Below, in pieces: positions 44,062 through 52,436 of a stretch of DNA of 60,681 bases. The DNA is from an uncultured Pseudomonadota bacterium. Its GTDB lineage: Bacteria > Myxococcota_A > UBA796 > SXON01. A program made the translations under genes and the position numbers. Under the pieces are notes generated by a model. It had not been told where the DNA came from. It ran no database searches and saw only the letters and a program-made list of their open reading frames with translations. The stretch is from positions 1-60,681 of the forward strand of contig CAIUMM010000046.1 of NCBI GenBank assembly GCA_903900265.1. Reading direction: 5' to 3'. Each line of letters starts with the position of its first letter. Position 1 is the first letter of the stretch.

Positions 44062-45132
44062 TTAGGCGACGGTGACTTCGCCGCAGCGGTACACGTCTTG
44101 GATGGCGTGCAGCAGCTCGATGCCTTCGGCGCGGGGCTTCTGGAACGCTTTGCGCCCCGAGATCAGGCCCATGCCGCCGCCGCGCTTGTTGATGACCGCG
44201 GTGCGCACTGCATCCGCCAAGTCATTGGTGCCGCTCGCGCCGCCGGAATTGATCAGGCCGACCTTGCCCATGTAGCCGTTCGCGACCTGGTAGCGCACCA
44301 GATCGATGGGGTGATCGGTGGCGAGCTCGGTGTAGATGCGCTTGTCGGTCTTGCCGTAGCTGGAGCCACTGAAGTTGAGGGCGTTGAAGCCACCGTTGTT
44401 CTCGGGCAGCTTCTGCTTGACGATGTCCGCCTGAATGGTCGAGCCAAGGTGGTTGGCCTGACCGGTGAGGTCGGCGGAGGTGTGGTAGTCCACGCCGTCC
44501 TTCTTGAACGCGTTGTTTCGCAGGTAGCACCAGAGGATCGTCGCGAGGCCCGCCTCGTGCGCCATCTGGAACTGCTGCGCCACCTCGACGATCTGCCGCG
44601 CGGACTCAGGAGACCCAAAGTAGATCGTCGCGCCGACCGCCACCGCGCCCATGTCCCGCGCCTGCTTGATCGACGAGAACAGGATCTGGTCGAACTTGTT
44701 GGGGTAGGTCATCAGCTCATTGTGGTTGATCTTCACGATGAACGGGATGCGGTGCGCGTAGCGACGGGCGCACTGTCCGAGCACGCCGAGGGTGCTGGCG
44801 ACGCCGTTGCAGCCGCCTTCGATCGCGAGCTCAACGATGTTCGCAGGGTCGAAGTAGTCCGGGTTCCGGGCGAAGCTGGCGCCTGCGGAGTGTTCGATGC
44901 CCTGATCGACCGGCAGGATCGAGACGTAGCCGGAGCCGCCGAGGCGCCCGTGATCATAGAGGCGCTGCAAGCTGCCGAGCACCGCGGGCGTGCGGTCGGA
45001 GTCCAGCCAGACGCGTTCCACAAAGTCGGGGCCTGGCAGCGCCAAACGGGCCTTCGGGATGCCTGCGCAGGTGTGGCCGAGCAGAGATGCGCTGTCCGCG
45101 CCGAGCAGTTCCTGGACTTTCGCGTAATTCAA
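44062..45132 (-). CDS. fbaB: Class I fructose-bisphosphate aldolase (FbaB type)
   Basis: 356 residues. TTG start with GGAG six bases upstream. Belongs to the DhnA/FbaB archaeal-type class I aldolases, not the class II metalloenzymes: [20 protein letters not shown] near residue 70, [15 protein letters not shown] (Schiff-base Lys region), [15 protein letters not shown], and [23 protein letters not shown] phosphate-binding end. It cleaves fructose 1,6-bisphosphate into glyceraldehyde 3-phosphate and dihydroxyacetone phosphate. The full length matches E. coli FbaB (350). Single gene; minus-strand partner at its 5' side is the Ig-like lipoprotein. Confidence 0.93.
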   Translation of the reverse strand: MNYAKVQELLGADSASLLGHTCAGIPKARLALPGPDFVERVWLDSDRTPAVLGSLQRLYDHGRLGGSGYVSILPVDQGIEHSAGASFARNPDYFDPANIVELAIEGGCNGVASTLGVLGQCARRYAHRIPFIVKINHNELMTYPNKFDQILFSSIKQARDMGAVAVGATIYFGSPESARQIVEVAQQFQMAHEAGLATILWCYLRNNAFKKDGVDYHTSADLTGQANHLGSTIQADIVKQKLPENNGGFNALNFSGSSYGKTDKRIYTELATDHPIDLVRYQVANGYMGKVGLINSGGASGTNDLADAVRTAVINKRGGGMGLISGRKAFQKPRAEGIELLHAIQDVYRCGEVTVA

Positions 45133-45200
45133 GTGAGGCTCCGTGGGTTCGGCGCAAGCCTAACGCGCCGGGCCCTGCGAACTCGAGCCGCGCATCCCCA

Positions 45201-45262
45201 AAACCAGACAGGAAAAACCAGACAGCAAAAACCAGACAGCCCGAGCGGTGAGGCTCGGGCTG
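45201..45262 (-). terminator. Hairpin followed by three T tracts in 14-base repeats
   Basis: For the minus-strand lipoprotein gene ending at 45294, the RNA forms a perfect ten-base stem (CAGCCCGAGC/GCTCGGGCTG, 45237-45246 with 45253-45262) and a six-base loop. Downstream come CTGTCTGGTTT units repeated three times at 14-base spacing (45201-45211, 45215-45225, 45229-45239 on the plus strand), each giving a T run. The first T run lies about 5-8 bases after the stem, the later ones farther. Confidence 0.75.
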
Positions 45263-45293
45263 TTGGCGTACACGGGGCGTGAGCCCCGATGAA

Positions 45294-45896
45294 CTACTTG
45301 GCTGCGGGAGCAGCGGCGGCGTCAGCGGCGACAGCGGCGGCGGGGCCAACGGTCACGTCGACGGTGCTGGTGAGCTCGCCGGCCTTGACGGTGATGGTGC
45401 TCACGCCGTCGGCAACGGCGGTCACGAGGCCCGCTGCGTCAACGGTGGCGACCGCGGTGTTCGCGGATTCCCAGGTCGCGGTCATGCCTTCGACCTTGTC
45501 CGCGCCGGCCATCACGTTGGCGGTGAGCGCAACGGTGGTGGTGGCGGGAACGGGGGTACCAGCGGTGTAGCCGGCGATCTCAACCTTGTCCGCGAGGGCA
45601 ACGATGAACTTGTAGGAAGCCTTCACGTCGCCGAGCTTGGCCTCAACGGTGGCTTCGCCGGCGCCCACGGGCTTGACCATGGTCTTGTCGAGGGTAGCGA
45701 CGGTGGCGGGGTTCACCGACCAGCTGAGGTCGGTGGGCTGGGGCTCGATGGCCTTGCCTTCGGCGTCGAGGACAGTGGCCTTCTTGACGGCCACGGCGTC
45801 GAGGCTGTGGACGGTGACGGTGGCATCGCCTTCGAACTTGATCGAGGCGGGGGTGGGAGCGCAGCCGGTGAGAACGAGAGCGAGAAGAGCGACCAT
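45294..45896 (-). CDS. Lipoprotein with two Ig-like BIG_2 domains
   Basis: 200 residues from ATG 45896 with GGAG six bases upstream; a longer frame from 46010 has no similarity. MVALLALVLTGCAPTP is a clear lipoprotein signal (LTGC). Two Ig-like repeats follow: VAVKKATVLDAEGKAIEPQPTDLSW ... VATLDKTMVKPVGAGEATVEA, and VALTANVMAGADKVEGMTATWESANTAVATVDAAGLVTAVADGVSTITV, each with the A-x-V/A-x-G-x-A/S-x-I/V end strand. An Ala-rich C terminus (AAAVAADAAAAPAAK) ends the chain. Probably an outer-membrane anchored adhesin-like or structural protein; ligand unknown. Confidence 0.85.
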   Translation of the reverse strand: MVALLALVLTGCAPTPASIKFEGDATVTVHSLDAVAVKKATVLDAEGKAIEPQPTDLSWSVNPATVATLDKTMVKPVGAGEATVEAKLGDVKASYKFIVALADKVEIAGYTAGTPVPATTTVALTANVMAGADKVEGMTATWESANTAVATVDAAGLVTAVADGVSTITVKAGELTSTVDVTVGPAAAVAADAAAAPAAK

Positions 45897-46027
45897 GGGA
45901 ATCTCCAGAGAAGTTGCGGGTTTTTGATGCCCGTAGTGCTTTGGTGTCGGGCCAGGATCGGTCCGGCGGGGAAAGCGGGCGCGCTCTAAGTCACGCGTCA
46001 CGAAATGCAACGGTCCAGTACAGAGTT

Positions 46028-46047
46028 TTTGTAAAAAAAGTTACAAA
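46028..46047. promoter_or_regulatory. AT-rich inverted repeat in the divergent region before the PEGA kinase
   Basis: TTTGTAA, six-base spacer AAAAAG, TTACAAA: perfect seven-base arms in an AT-rich island within an otherwise very GC-rich window. It sits between the lipoprotein start at 45896 (minus) and the kinase start at 46149 (plus), so it could be an operator or a promoter spacer element. In the rest of the 252-base gap 45897-46148 I see no convincing -35/-10 pair. Confidence 0.4.
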
Positions 46048-46148
46048 CGGATCGTACGACACCCTTGCGAGTCACATTTTCTTGTCGCATTCCCCCGAGG
46101 GGGCGAGCGGCCCGGGCCCGCGATAGCGGAGGGAACGGAACGACGCTT

Positions 46149-47825
46149 GTGACTTCAGAACCCACGCGCTTTGGAAAATACCAGATCATCGAGCGCATCG
46201 CTTCGGGCGGTATGGCCGAGGTGTTCAAGGCGCGCCTCGATGGCATCGGTGGTTTTCATCGCACCTATGCGATCAAGCGCATCCTCCCGCATCTGACGTC
46301 CAACGCGGAGTTCGTCGATCTGCTGGTGGATGAGGCCAAGGTCGCCGGGTTGTTGTCGCACGCCAACATCGTGCAGATCCTCGATCTGGGCGCGGTGGAC
46401 GGGCAGTATTTCATCGCGATGGAGTACGTGAACGGCAAGGATCTCCGTCAGATCCTCGAGCGCTGCGCGGCGAAGAACATCACCCTCCCTTTCCCGCACG
46501 CCGTCTACATGCTGATCGAGATGCTCAAGGGCCTCGAGTACGCGCATGAGCGCACGGTGGTGCGCAACGGCAAGCAGGTGCCGCTGCACATCGTACACCG
46601 TGACATCTCCCCTGCGAACCTTCTTGTCAGCTACCAGGGCGAGATCAAGCTTACCGACTTTGGCATCGCCAAGGCGATCGTCAAGGGGATGGAGACGCAG
46701 GCCGGCGTTGTCAAAGGGCGCTTCGACTACATGGCGCCGGAGCAAGCGGCCGGAGGTCACGTCGACCACCGCGCCGATCTGTTCGCGGCCGGCGTGGTGT
46801 TCTACGAGCTGCTGACCGGTCGGCACCCGTTTCGTCAGGCGGCGGACCTCAAAACGCTGGATGCGGTGCGGCGCGGCGAGGTGACTCCGCCCAGTCGCAT
46901 CAACCCTGACGTCCCTCCTGCGCTCGACGTCGTCGTCGCTGCCGCCCTGCAGGTCGACCCGGATCGCCGCTACGCGTCCGCGACGGTGTTCAAGGACGCC
47001 CTCAACCAGTTTTTTCATGAATCCGGGTTCATCTTCTCTGCCGCGACCCTCGCGAGCTTCCTCAAGGGCTTGTTTCCGCCAGAAGACGCAAAGCCTGCGG
47101 CCAAGAACTCGGACCTCGACACCGGGCCCATCGCCCGTCCTCCGGTGCGCGCGCCGAGCGCGCCGTTGGTGGGTGACTCCACGCTGATCCGCAAGCCGGA
47201 GTTCGAGGCCATTGAGCCCGCGCCGCCCTCCCAATGGTCGGACCTCGACACGGTGATCCGCCCGGATCCGTTCGCGGTGCGGGGACCGGCGGCCCTTCCG
47301 CCCTTGCCGCCGCGGACCATGCCGCCGCCCTCTGTAGGTCGGGCGCCGCCGCCGCGTCCAGAGCACAACCCGCCTCCACCGCCCGTAGAGCCGCGTCGGC
47401 TCGCGGTGGAGCCGCGCAAGGTAGACGTTCCTTTGCAGGGGCGCACGCTCACCGAATCCAAGCCGCGGGTGATCTACCGAACCGCGAACCATGTGCATTT
47501 GGTGTACGTCGCGTTGTGTTTTGCCGCGTTGGTCGCCGGTTTGGGCTGCGGCGCGCTGCTGGGCCGCTCGGCCGGTGCGCATCCGACGGTGCTCGACGCC
47601 GCGCCGGCCATCGAGATCGTCGCTCCCGCGGGCTCTACCGCCACGCTCGATGGAAAGCCGCTCGCCGGGGTACAGCCTTGGCGTGCTGCGCTCGTGGCCG
47701 GCGTGCCGGTCGTGGTTCGTGTGCAGGGTCCCGGCTTTGGGCCGGTAGATGCCCACGTTCAGCTATCCGCCAACCAGCTGCGTGTGCTCGATTTCACGCC
47801 GCTCGCGTCCGCCAAGGGGCCTTGA
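46149..47825 (+). CDS. Ser/Thr protein kinase with C-terminal PEGA domain
   Basis: 558 residues, GTG 46149. Kinase domain (~9-285): IASGGMAEVF glycine loop, AIKRIL with Lys43, HRDISPANLLV (Asp152), DFGIAKA (Asp170), GRFDYMAPEQ and RADLFAAGVVFYEL. The SPANLL in place of KPAN is common in Myxococcota kinases. A Pro-rich linker leads to one membrane helix (VHLVYVALCFAALVAGLGCG) and then a PEGA domain: IVAPAGSTATLDGKPLAGVQPW ... VPVVVRVQGPGF, a surface beta domain. It is the first gene of a plus-strand run to 56465. A weakly placed GGA precedes the start. Confidence 0.92.
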   Translation: MTSEPTRFGKYQIIERIASGGMAEVFKARLDGIGGFHRTYAIKRILPHLTSNAEFVDLLVDEAKVAGLLSHANIVQILDLGAVDGQYFIAMEYVNGKDLRQILERCAAKNITLPFPHAVYMLIEMLKGLEYAHERTVVRNGKQVPLHIVHRDISPANLLVSYQGEIKLTDFGIAKAIVKGMETQAGVVKGRFDYMAPEQAAGGHVDHRADLFAAGVVFYELLTGRHPFRQAADLKTLDAVRRGEVTPPSRINPDVPPALDVVVAAALQVDPDRRYASATVFKDALNQFFHESGFIFSAATLASFLKGLFPPEDAKPAAKNSDLDTGPIARPPVRAPSAPLVGDSTLIRKPEFEAIEPAPPSQWSDLDTVIRPDPFAVRGPAALPPLPPRTMPPPSVGRAPPPRPEHNPPPPPVEPRRLAVEPRKVDVPLQGRTLTESKPRVIYRTANHVHLVYVALCFAALVAGLGCGALLGRSAGAHPTVLDAAPAIEIVAPAGSTATLDGKPLAGVQPWRAALVAGVPVVVRVQGPGFGPVDAHVQLSANQLRVLDFTPLASAKGP

Positions 47826-47826
47826 A

Positions 47827-48759
47827 GTGTCTACCGAATCTCAAAACACACCGTCCTTTCCCGCCGATCGGCCTCGTCGCAGCCTGCCGTTGGCGATCAT
47901 CGCGGCGCTGCGTCCGAAACAGTGGACCAAGAACGGCCTTTTGTTCGCGGCGCTGATCTTCTCGTCCAACTTCGGCAAGATCGAGGACTGGGGGCTCTGC
48001 ATCGCGGCGTTCGTCAGCTTCTGCCTGCTCTCGAGCACCGGCTACGTCTACAACGATCTGGGCGACGCCGAAGCGGACCGCCTGCACAAGACCAAGCGCT
48101 TTCGTCCGATCGCGGCCGGCGAGATCACCCCGTCCGGCGCGTGGGCGTTGATGGCGGTCTGCCTGACGGGGGCGCTCACCACCGCGTACTTCGTCGGTGT
48201 GCCCTTCTTGGTCTGCGCGCTGCTGTACTTCGCCACGACGCTGTCCTATTCGAGCTTCTTCAAGCACTTTGTCATCCTCGACGTGATGTTCCTGTCGGCC
48301 TGCTACCTCTGGCGTGCGGTCGCCGGCGCGGTGGCGATCAGCGTGCCGATCTCGCCGTGGTTGCTGCTCTGTACGGCTTTTTTGGCGTTGTTCCTTGGAT
48401 TCAACAAGCGGCGTGGCGAGATTCTGCTGCTTGAGGGCAAGAAGGCTGCGGGAACCCGGAAGGCGCTCGCTCACTATTCTCCGGCGATGTTGCAGGAGTT
48501 TCAGGCGATCACCACCAGCGGCACCATCATCAGCTACGCGCTCTACACCGTGCAGGGCTCACCGACGCCCTGGTTGCTGGTGACGTTGCCGTACGTGCTC
48601 TATGGCATTTTCCGGTATATCTACCTTGTGGATCAGAAAGGCGAGGGCGCCGCGCCTGATGAGACGCTGCTGCGCGACATCCCGACCTTGTTGACGGTGG
48701 CGCTGTACGTCATCACCGCGATCGCCGTCATCCTGTACGCGCCGCACGCTGTGGTCTAA
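47827..48759 (+). CDS. UbiA-family prenyltransferase, DPPR-synthase-like
   Basis: 310 residues, GTG one base after the kinase stop. Multiple membrane helices and both UbiA aspartate motifs: YNDLGDAEADRLHKTKRFRPIAAG (N-D-x2-D-x3-D near ~73-96) and GFNKRRGE for the second site. The HKTKRFRPIA spacing is that of the decaprenyl-phosphate phosphoribosyltransferase branch, not of UbiA/MenA aromatic prenyltransferases. The branch transfers a ribosyl-phosphate unit to polyprenyl phosphate. A bacterial lineage outside Actinobacteria with this gene usually uses it for polysaccharide precursors; this is inference. Confidence 0.85.
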   Translation: MSTESQNTPSFPADRPRRSLPLAIIAALRPKQWTKNGLLFAALIFSSNFGKIEDWGLCIAAFVSFCLLSSTGYVYNDLGDAEADRLHKTKRFRPIAAGEITPSGAWALMAVCLTGALTTAYFVGVPFLVCALLYFATTLSYSSFFKHFVILDVMFLSACYLWRAVAGAVAISVPISPWLLLCTAFLALFLGFNKRRGEILLLEGKKAAGTRKALAHYSPAMLQEFQAITTSGTIISYALYTVQGSPTPWLLVTLPYVLYGIFRYIYLVDQKGEGAAPDETLLRDIPTLLTVALYVITAIAVILYAPHAVV

Positions 48760-48762
48760 GGT

Positions 48763-49746
48763 CTGCGCGTCGCCCTGATCACCAACCCGTTGTCCCGTCA
48801 GAACCGGCGAGACCCGGGGCTGGCCGAACGGCTGCGGCTGCAGCTGGGCGACCGCGGCACGGTCTACAAGGCCGGGGACGCTGCGAGCCTCGCGACCGCG
48901 ATCGACGGGGTGCTGGCCGATCCGGTGGACGTGCTGGCGATCAACGGCGGCGACGGCACCGTGCATGTCGTGCTGACTGCGCTGTTGAACCGCGTGGGCG
49001 CTGCCGGGTCGGGAGGCCTGCCGCTGATCCAGATCCTGCCGGGCGGCACGATGAACACCGTGTCGGGCAGCTACGGCGTGCGCGGGCGTCGCTTCGGAGG
49101 GTATGGGCAAGGGCCCGAGGCGTGGTTGGCGGCGCTGCTGGGGTACCGCACGCCGGCTGAGGTTCCGGCGGTGCGCCGGAGCGTGCTGGAAGTGCGCTCG
49201 GGGCCGGCCGGGGCGCAGTACGGGTTCTTGTTTGGCAACGGCCTGATGTCGAACTTCCTCGAGCTGTATTACGAAGGTTCGGAGCCCACGCCGTTGAAGG
49301 CGCTGGGCATCCTCGCGCGCGGCGTGCTGTCCGCGGTGGTGGGCGGGCCGACGATCCGCAGGTTGATGTGCCCGGTGCGGGTGCAGGTCGACGCCGACGG
49401 CGTAGCGTGGCCCTACGCGGAGTACCTGTGCGTGGCGGCGGGCACGACGGAGGACGTCGGCTTTGGCTTCCGCGCGTTCTTCGATGCGCCGCGAAACCCC
49501 GGGCGCATGCACGCGCTTGGCATCGCGTGCTCAGCGCTTCGGCTCGTGCTCGACCTGCCGCGGATCTGGTTGGCGCGCCCCTTATCGGCTTCCAACGTAG
49601 AACAAGGGACACCACGCATGTTGCACCTCCACGCATCCGGCGCCCAGATGTACATGATCGACGGTGATTTTCATCGAGCGGGGCCGGAGCTCACCGTCGC
49701 TGTCGGCCCGGAGCTGCGGTTCGGGACCCCGGGCGTGACGCGATGA
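48763..49746 (+). CDS. Diacylglycerol/lipid kinase-family protein
   Basis: 327 residues if translation begins at CTG 48763; the TTG at 48790 would remove LRVALITNP, the first strand and NP phosphate turn of the family. The nucleotide-binding motif GGDGTVHVVLTALL and the downstream LPGGTMNTVSG (family GGTxN) are intact. Diacylglycerol-kinase-type enzymes phosphorylate lipids; the late VxDGDFHxAGP is typical of YegS/DgkB. It overlaps the TSUP gene by four bases (ATGA). An undetected upstream start is excluded by the UbiA stop four bases before. Confidence 0.85.
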   Translation: MRVALITNPLSRQNRRDPGLAERLRLQLGDRGTVYKAGDAASLATAIDGVLADPVDVLAINGGDGTVHVVLTALLNRVGAAGSGGLPLIQILPGGTMNTVSGSYGVRGRRFGGYGQGPEAWLAALLGYRTPAEVPAVRRSVLEVRSGPAGAQYGFLFGNGLMSNFLELYYEGSEPTPLKALGILARGVLSAVVGGPTIRRLMCPVRVQVDADGVAWPYAEYLCVAAGTTEDVGFGFRAFFDAPRNPGRMHALGIACSALRLVLDLPRIWLARPLSASNVEQGTPRMLHLHASGAQMYMIDGDFHRAGPELTVAVGPELRFGTPGVTR

Positions 49747-50528
49747 TCGCGCTTTGGGCCGCGGTAGGGTTGGAGCCGTTGCACGTAGCGGGCCTGCTGC
49801 TGGCCGCGTTCTGCGCGGGTTTTTTCGATGCCATCGCGGGCGGCGGTGGCTTGATCACCGTGCCCGCGCTGCTCGCTACGCCGTTGCCGCCGCACATGGC
49901 GTTCGGCACCAACAAGGGACAGGCGGTCTGGGGTTCGGGCGCAGCGCTGTGGAGCTTCTGGCGCGCCGGCTTCGTGGACCGCGAATGGGCGCTGCCCAGC
50001 TTTATCGCCGGCTTTGGTGGCTCGCTGATCGGCGCGTGGCTGTTGTTGCGGCTCAGCCCGGCGCTGCTGCGCCCGGTCGCGATGGTGCTGCTGGTCTGCG
50101 TGGCGTTGTTCCTTACTTTTCGTCCGCCGCTGCACCCTCGCCCGCGGGTGTACACGCCGACGGTGCGCTGGGCGATCACCATTGGCCTTGCGCTGGTGAT
50201 CGGCTGCTACGACGGCTTTTTCGGCCCTGGAACCGGCACCTTCCTGATCATCGGGCAGGTGCTGCTGTTAGGCGTGTCGATGAAGTCGGGCTCCGCCAAC
50301 GCCAAGGTGGTCAACTTTGCTTCGAACATCGCGGCTTTTGGGCTGCTCGCGTCGCAGGGCAAGGTGGTGTGGTCGGTGGCGTTGCCGATGGCGGTGGCGC
50401 AGTTCATCGGCGCGACCTTGGGGGTGCGCGCGGCGCTGCGCGGCGGCGACAAGCTGATCCGCTGGGTGGTGCTCGCGGTGTGCCTCGGGCTGTGTACGAA
50501 GCTGGTGTTTGACACCCTGCACGGGTGA
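49743..50528 (+). CDS. TSUP family sulfite/sulfonate-type permease
   Basis: 261 residues with seven to eight hydrophobic helices. The N-terminal AAFCAGFFDAIAGGGGLITVPALL and the mirrored CYDGFFGPGTGTFLIIGQVLLLG are the TauE/SafE (TSUP/DUF81) repeats, which share an inverted pseudo-symmetry. Members export or import sulfoacetate, sulfite or other organosulfur anions. The ATG overlaps the lipid-kinase stop and the next gene starts close by, so it belongs to the run 46149-56465. The substrate cannot be read. Confidence 0.9.
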   Translation: MIALWAAVGLEPLHVAGLLLAAFCAGFFDAIAGGGGLITVPALLATPLPPHMAFGTNKGQAVWGSGAALWSFWRAGFVDREWALPSFIAGFGGSLIGAWLLLRLSPALLRPVAMVLLVCVALFLTFRPPLHPRPRVYTPTVRWAITIGLALVIGCYDGFFGPGTGTFLIIGQVLLLGVSMKSGSANAKVVNFASNIAAFGLLASQGKVVWSVALPMAVAQFIGATLGVRAALRGGDKLIRWVVLAVCLGLCTKLVFDTLHG

Positions 50529-50542
50529 ATCGGGAGTGCGTG

Positions 50543-52402
50543 ATGCGTCGACGTAGACTGCTGCAAGTGGGGATCGCCGCGGGCGCGATGGGGTTGGTCG
50601 GTGGCCTCTGGGCGGCTCAGCCGCGCAGCGCGCTGTGGCCTGCGGTGGGGCGTGGAAAACGCACAGCGGTCGCGCGCAGCGTGCATGTGGTGATCGTCGG
50701 CGGGGGCCTCGCCGGGATGTCCGCCGCGGCGACGTTGGCGGCGCGGGGCGTTCGGGTCACGCTGTGTGAGCGCGCCGACGCGGTGGGCGGCAAGCTCGCG
50801 GGCTGGCCGATCCAGGTGGACGGCGCCGAGGTACCGATGGAGCACGGCTTTCACGGCTTTTTTCGCCAGTACTACACGCTGCTCGATCTGCTGGGGCGAG
50901 CGGGGGCGGACCGCGACATGGTGCCGCAGAGCCGCTATCCGGTGCTCACCCGCACGCGCCCCCTGGAGGGCTTTCGAGCTACGCGGCTGCCTTTTCCGGT
51001 CAACCTGCTCGATGTGCTCGCGCGCTCCCCGACGCTGGGCCTCGCCGATGTGGCCGGCGAGCGTCCCGGCATGGAGGCGCTGCTGTCCTACGACCCGGCG
51101 CGGACTTTTGCCAAGTTGGACGGGCTAGACATGGAGTCCTGGATCCGCGAGGGCGCGCTGGAGGGAGCGTTCGCCGATGTGGTGCTGCGGCCGTTCGGGC
51201 AGGCGTCGCTGAACGCGTTGAGCAAGTTCTCCGCGGCCGAAGCGATCCGGTTTTTCCATTTCTACATGCTGGGAAACCCCGAAGGTCTGGGGTTCTCGGC
51301 GCTGGGACGCGGCCCGCACGTGAGCGTGCTCGCCCCGCTGCGCGCGTATCTCGAGGGCCTTGGCGTGACGGTGCGCACCGCTACGCCGGTGCGTCGCGTC
51401 CGTTTTGAGGGCGGACGTGCGGTAGGCGTGGAGCTTGGCGCGGTAGCGTTTGACGACCGCGTCTCGGTCCTCGCCGCTCAGGTTCCCGCGACCGGCTGGC
51501 TCGACGTCGGCGGCGCCTTTGTGCGGCGGACCGCTACCGGGTTTGAGGCGCGGGACGCGCGTTGTACCCACATGGGGTGCCCGGTCGGGCTCGTCGCCGA
51601 CGGCTTTTTGTGCCCGTGTCACGCAGGGCGCTACGACGTGAACGCCGCGCCGGTCGCCGGTCCTCCGCCGCGTGCGTTGGCCGCGCTGGACGTGCAGGTG
51701 GATGGCGATCAGCTGCGCATCGGCGCCGCTCCGCCGCCCGGTGAGGTGCTCGCTGCCGACGCGGTGATCCTCGCGACCGAGATCGGCGCGCTGCACAAGC
51801 TGGCGCGGGCCAGCGATCTTGCCGCGCACGCGCCGGCGCTGGCCTCCGCGGTCGCAGCCGGCGGCGAGGCCGATCCCTACGCGGTCGTGCGCTATTGGTT
51901 CGATCGCCCGGTGAACCCCGATCGCGCCGCGTTCTACACGGTCTCCGAGTACAAGTGGACGGACTCCATCGCCGTCTACTCGGCGTTTCAAGAGCCCTAC
52001 ACCCGCGGACCTGTCGCGGTGATCGAGTCCCACGCCTACGCGATCGCCCCCGAGGATGTGGCCGACGCCGCGCGCTACGCCGAAGCGCTGCTCGCCGAGC
52101 TCCGGGAGATCTTCCCCGAGCTGCGCGACGCCAAAGTCACCCATCAGGAGGCGATGACCCAGAGCAATTTCACCCGCTTCGCGCCCAACGATTTTGCACG
52201 CCGTCCCGAGGTCGCCACGGAGATCCCGAACCTGTTTCTGGCGGGGGACCACGTCAAGCTGCCGTTCCCTGCGTTCTTGATGGAGGCGGCGGCGGCGAGC
52301 GGGCGCATCGCGGCGAATCACATCCTCGCGGGCGAGGACGTCGTGGAAGATCCGGTGCGTACCGTTGCGTTACGCGGGCAGCTCGCGGACGTTTTCGGGT
52401 AG
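50543..52402 (+). CDS. Tat-exported desaturase-like FAD enzyme with inserted Rieske cluster
   Basis: 619 residues from ATG 50543 (GGGAG eight bases upstream); a GTG at 50525 overlapping the TSUP stop is an alternative. MRRRRLLQVGIAAGAMG is a twin-arginine leader. The amine-oxidase/phytoene-desaturase fold starts with IVGGGLAGMSAAATLAARG (GGG at 53-55), and MEHGFHGFFRQY and LFLAGDHVKLPFPAFLMEA match carotene desaturases. At ~331-365 is a Rieske motif, Cys341-His343 and Cys357-His360 (RCTHMG ... CPCHAG). This domain combination is found in CrtU/CruE-type carotene desaturase/methyltransferases; no carotenoid genes are adjacent. Confidence 0.85.
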   Translation: MRRRRLLQVGIAAGAMGLVGGLWAAQPRSALWPAVGRGKRTAVARSVHVVIVGGGLAGMSAAATLAARGVRVTLCERADAVGGKLAGWPIQVDGAEVPMEHGFHGFFRQYYTLLDLLGRAGADRDMVPQSRYPVLTRTRPLEGFRATRLPFPVNLLDVLARSPTLGLADVAGERPGMEALLSYDPARTFAKLDGLDMESWIREGALEGAFADVVLRPFGQASLNALSKFSAAEAIRFFHFYMLGNPEGLGFSALGRGPHVSVLAPLRAYLEGLGVTVRTATPVRRVRFEGGRAVGVELGAVAFDDRVSVLAAQVPATGWLDVGGAFVRRTATGFEARDARCTHMGCPVGLVADGFLCPCHAGRYDVNAAPVAGPPPRALAALDVQVDGDQLRIGAAPPPGEVLAADAVILATEIGALHKLARASDLAAHAPALASAVAAGGEADPYAVVRYWFDRPVNPDRAAFYTVSEYKWTDSIAVYSAFQEPYTRGPVAVIESHAYAIAPEDVADAARYAEALLAELREIFPELRDAKVTHQEAMTQSNFTRFAPNDFARRPEVATEIPNLFLAGDHVKLPFPAFLMEAAAASGRIAANHILAGEDVVEDPVRTVALRGQLADVFG

Positions 52403-52436
52403 TTCTCCTTCGGCAAGCCGCACTCTGGGGAGTTCT

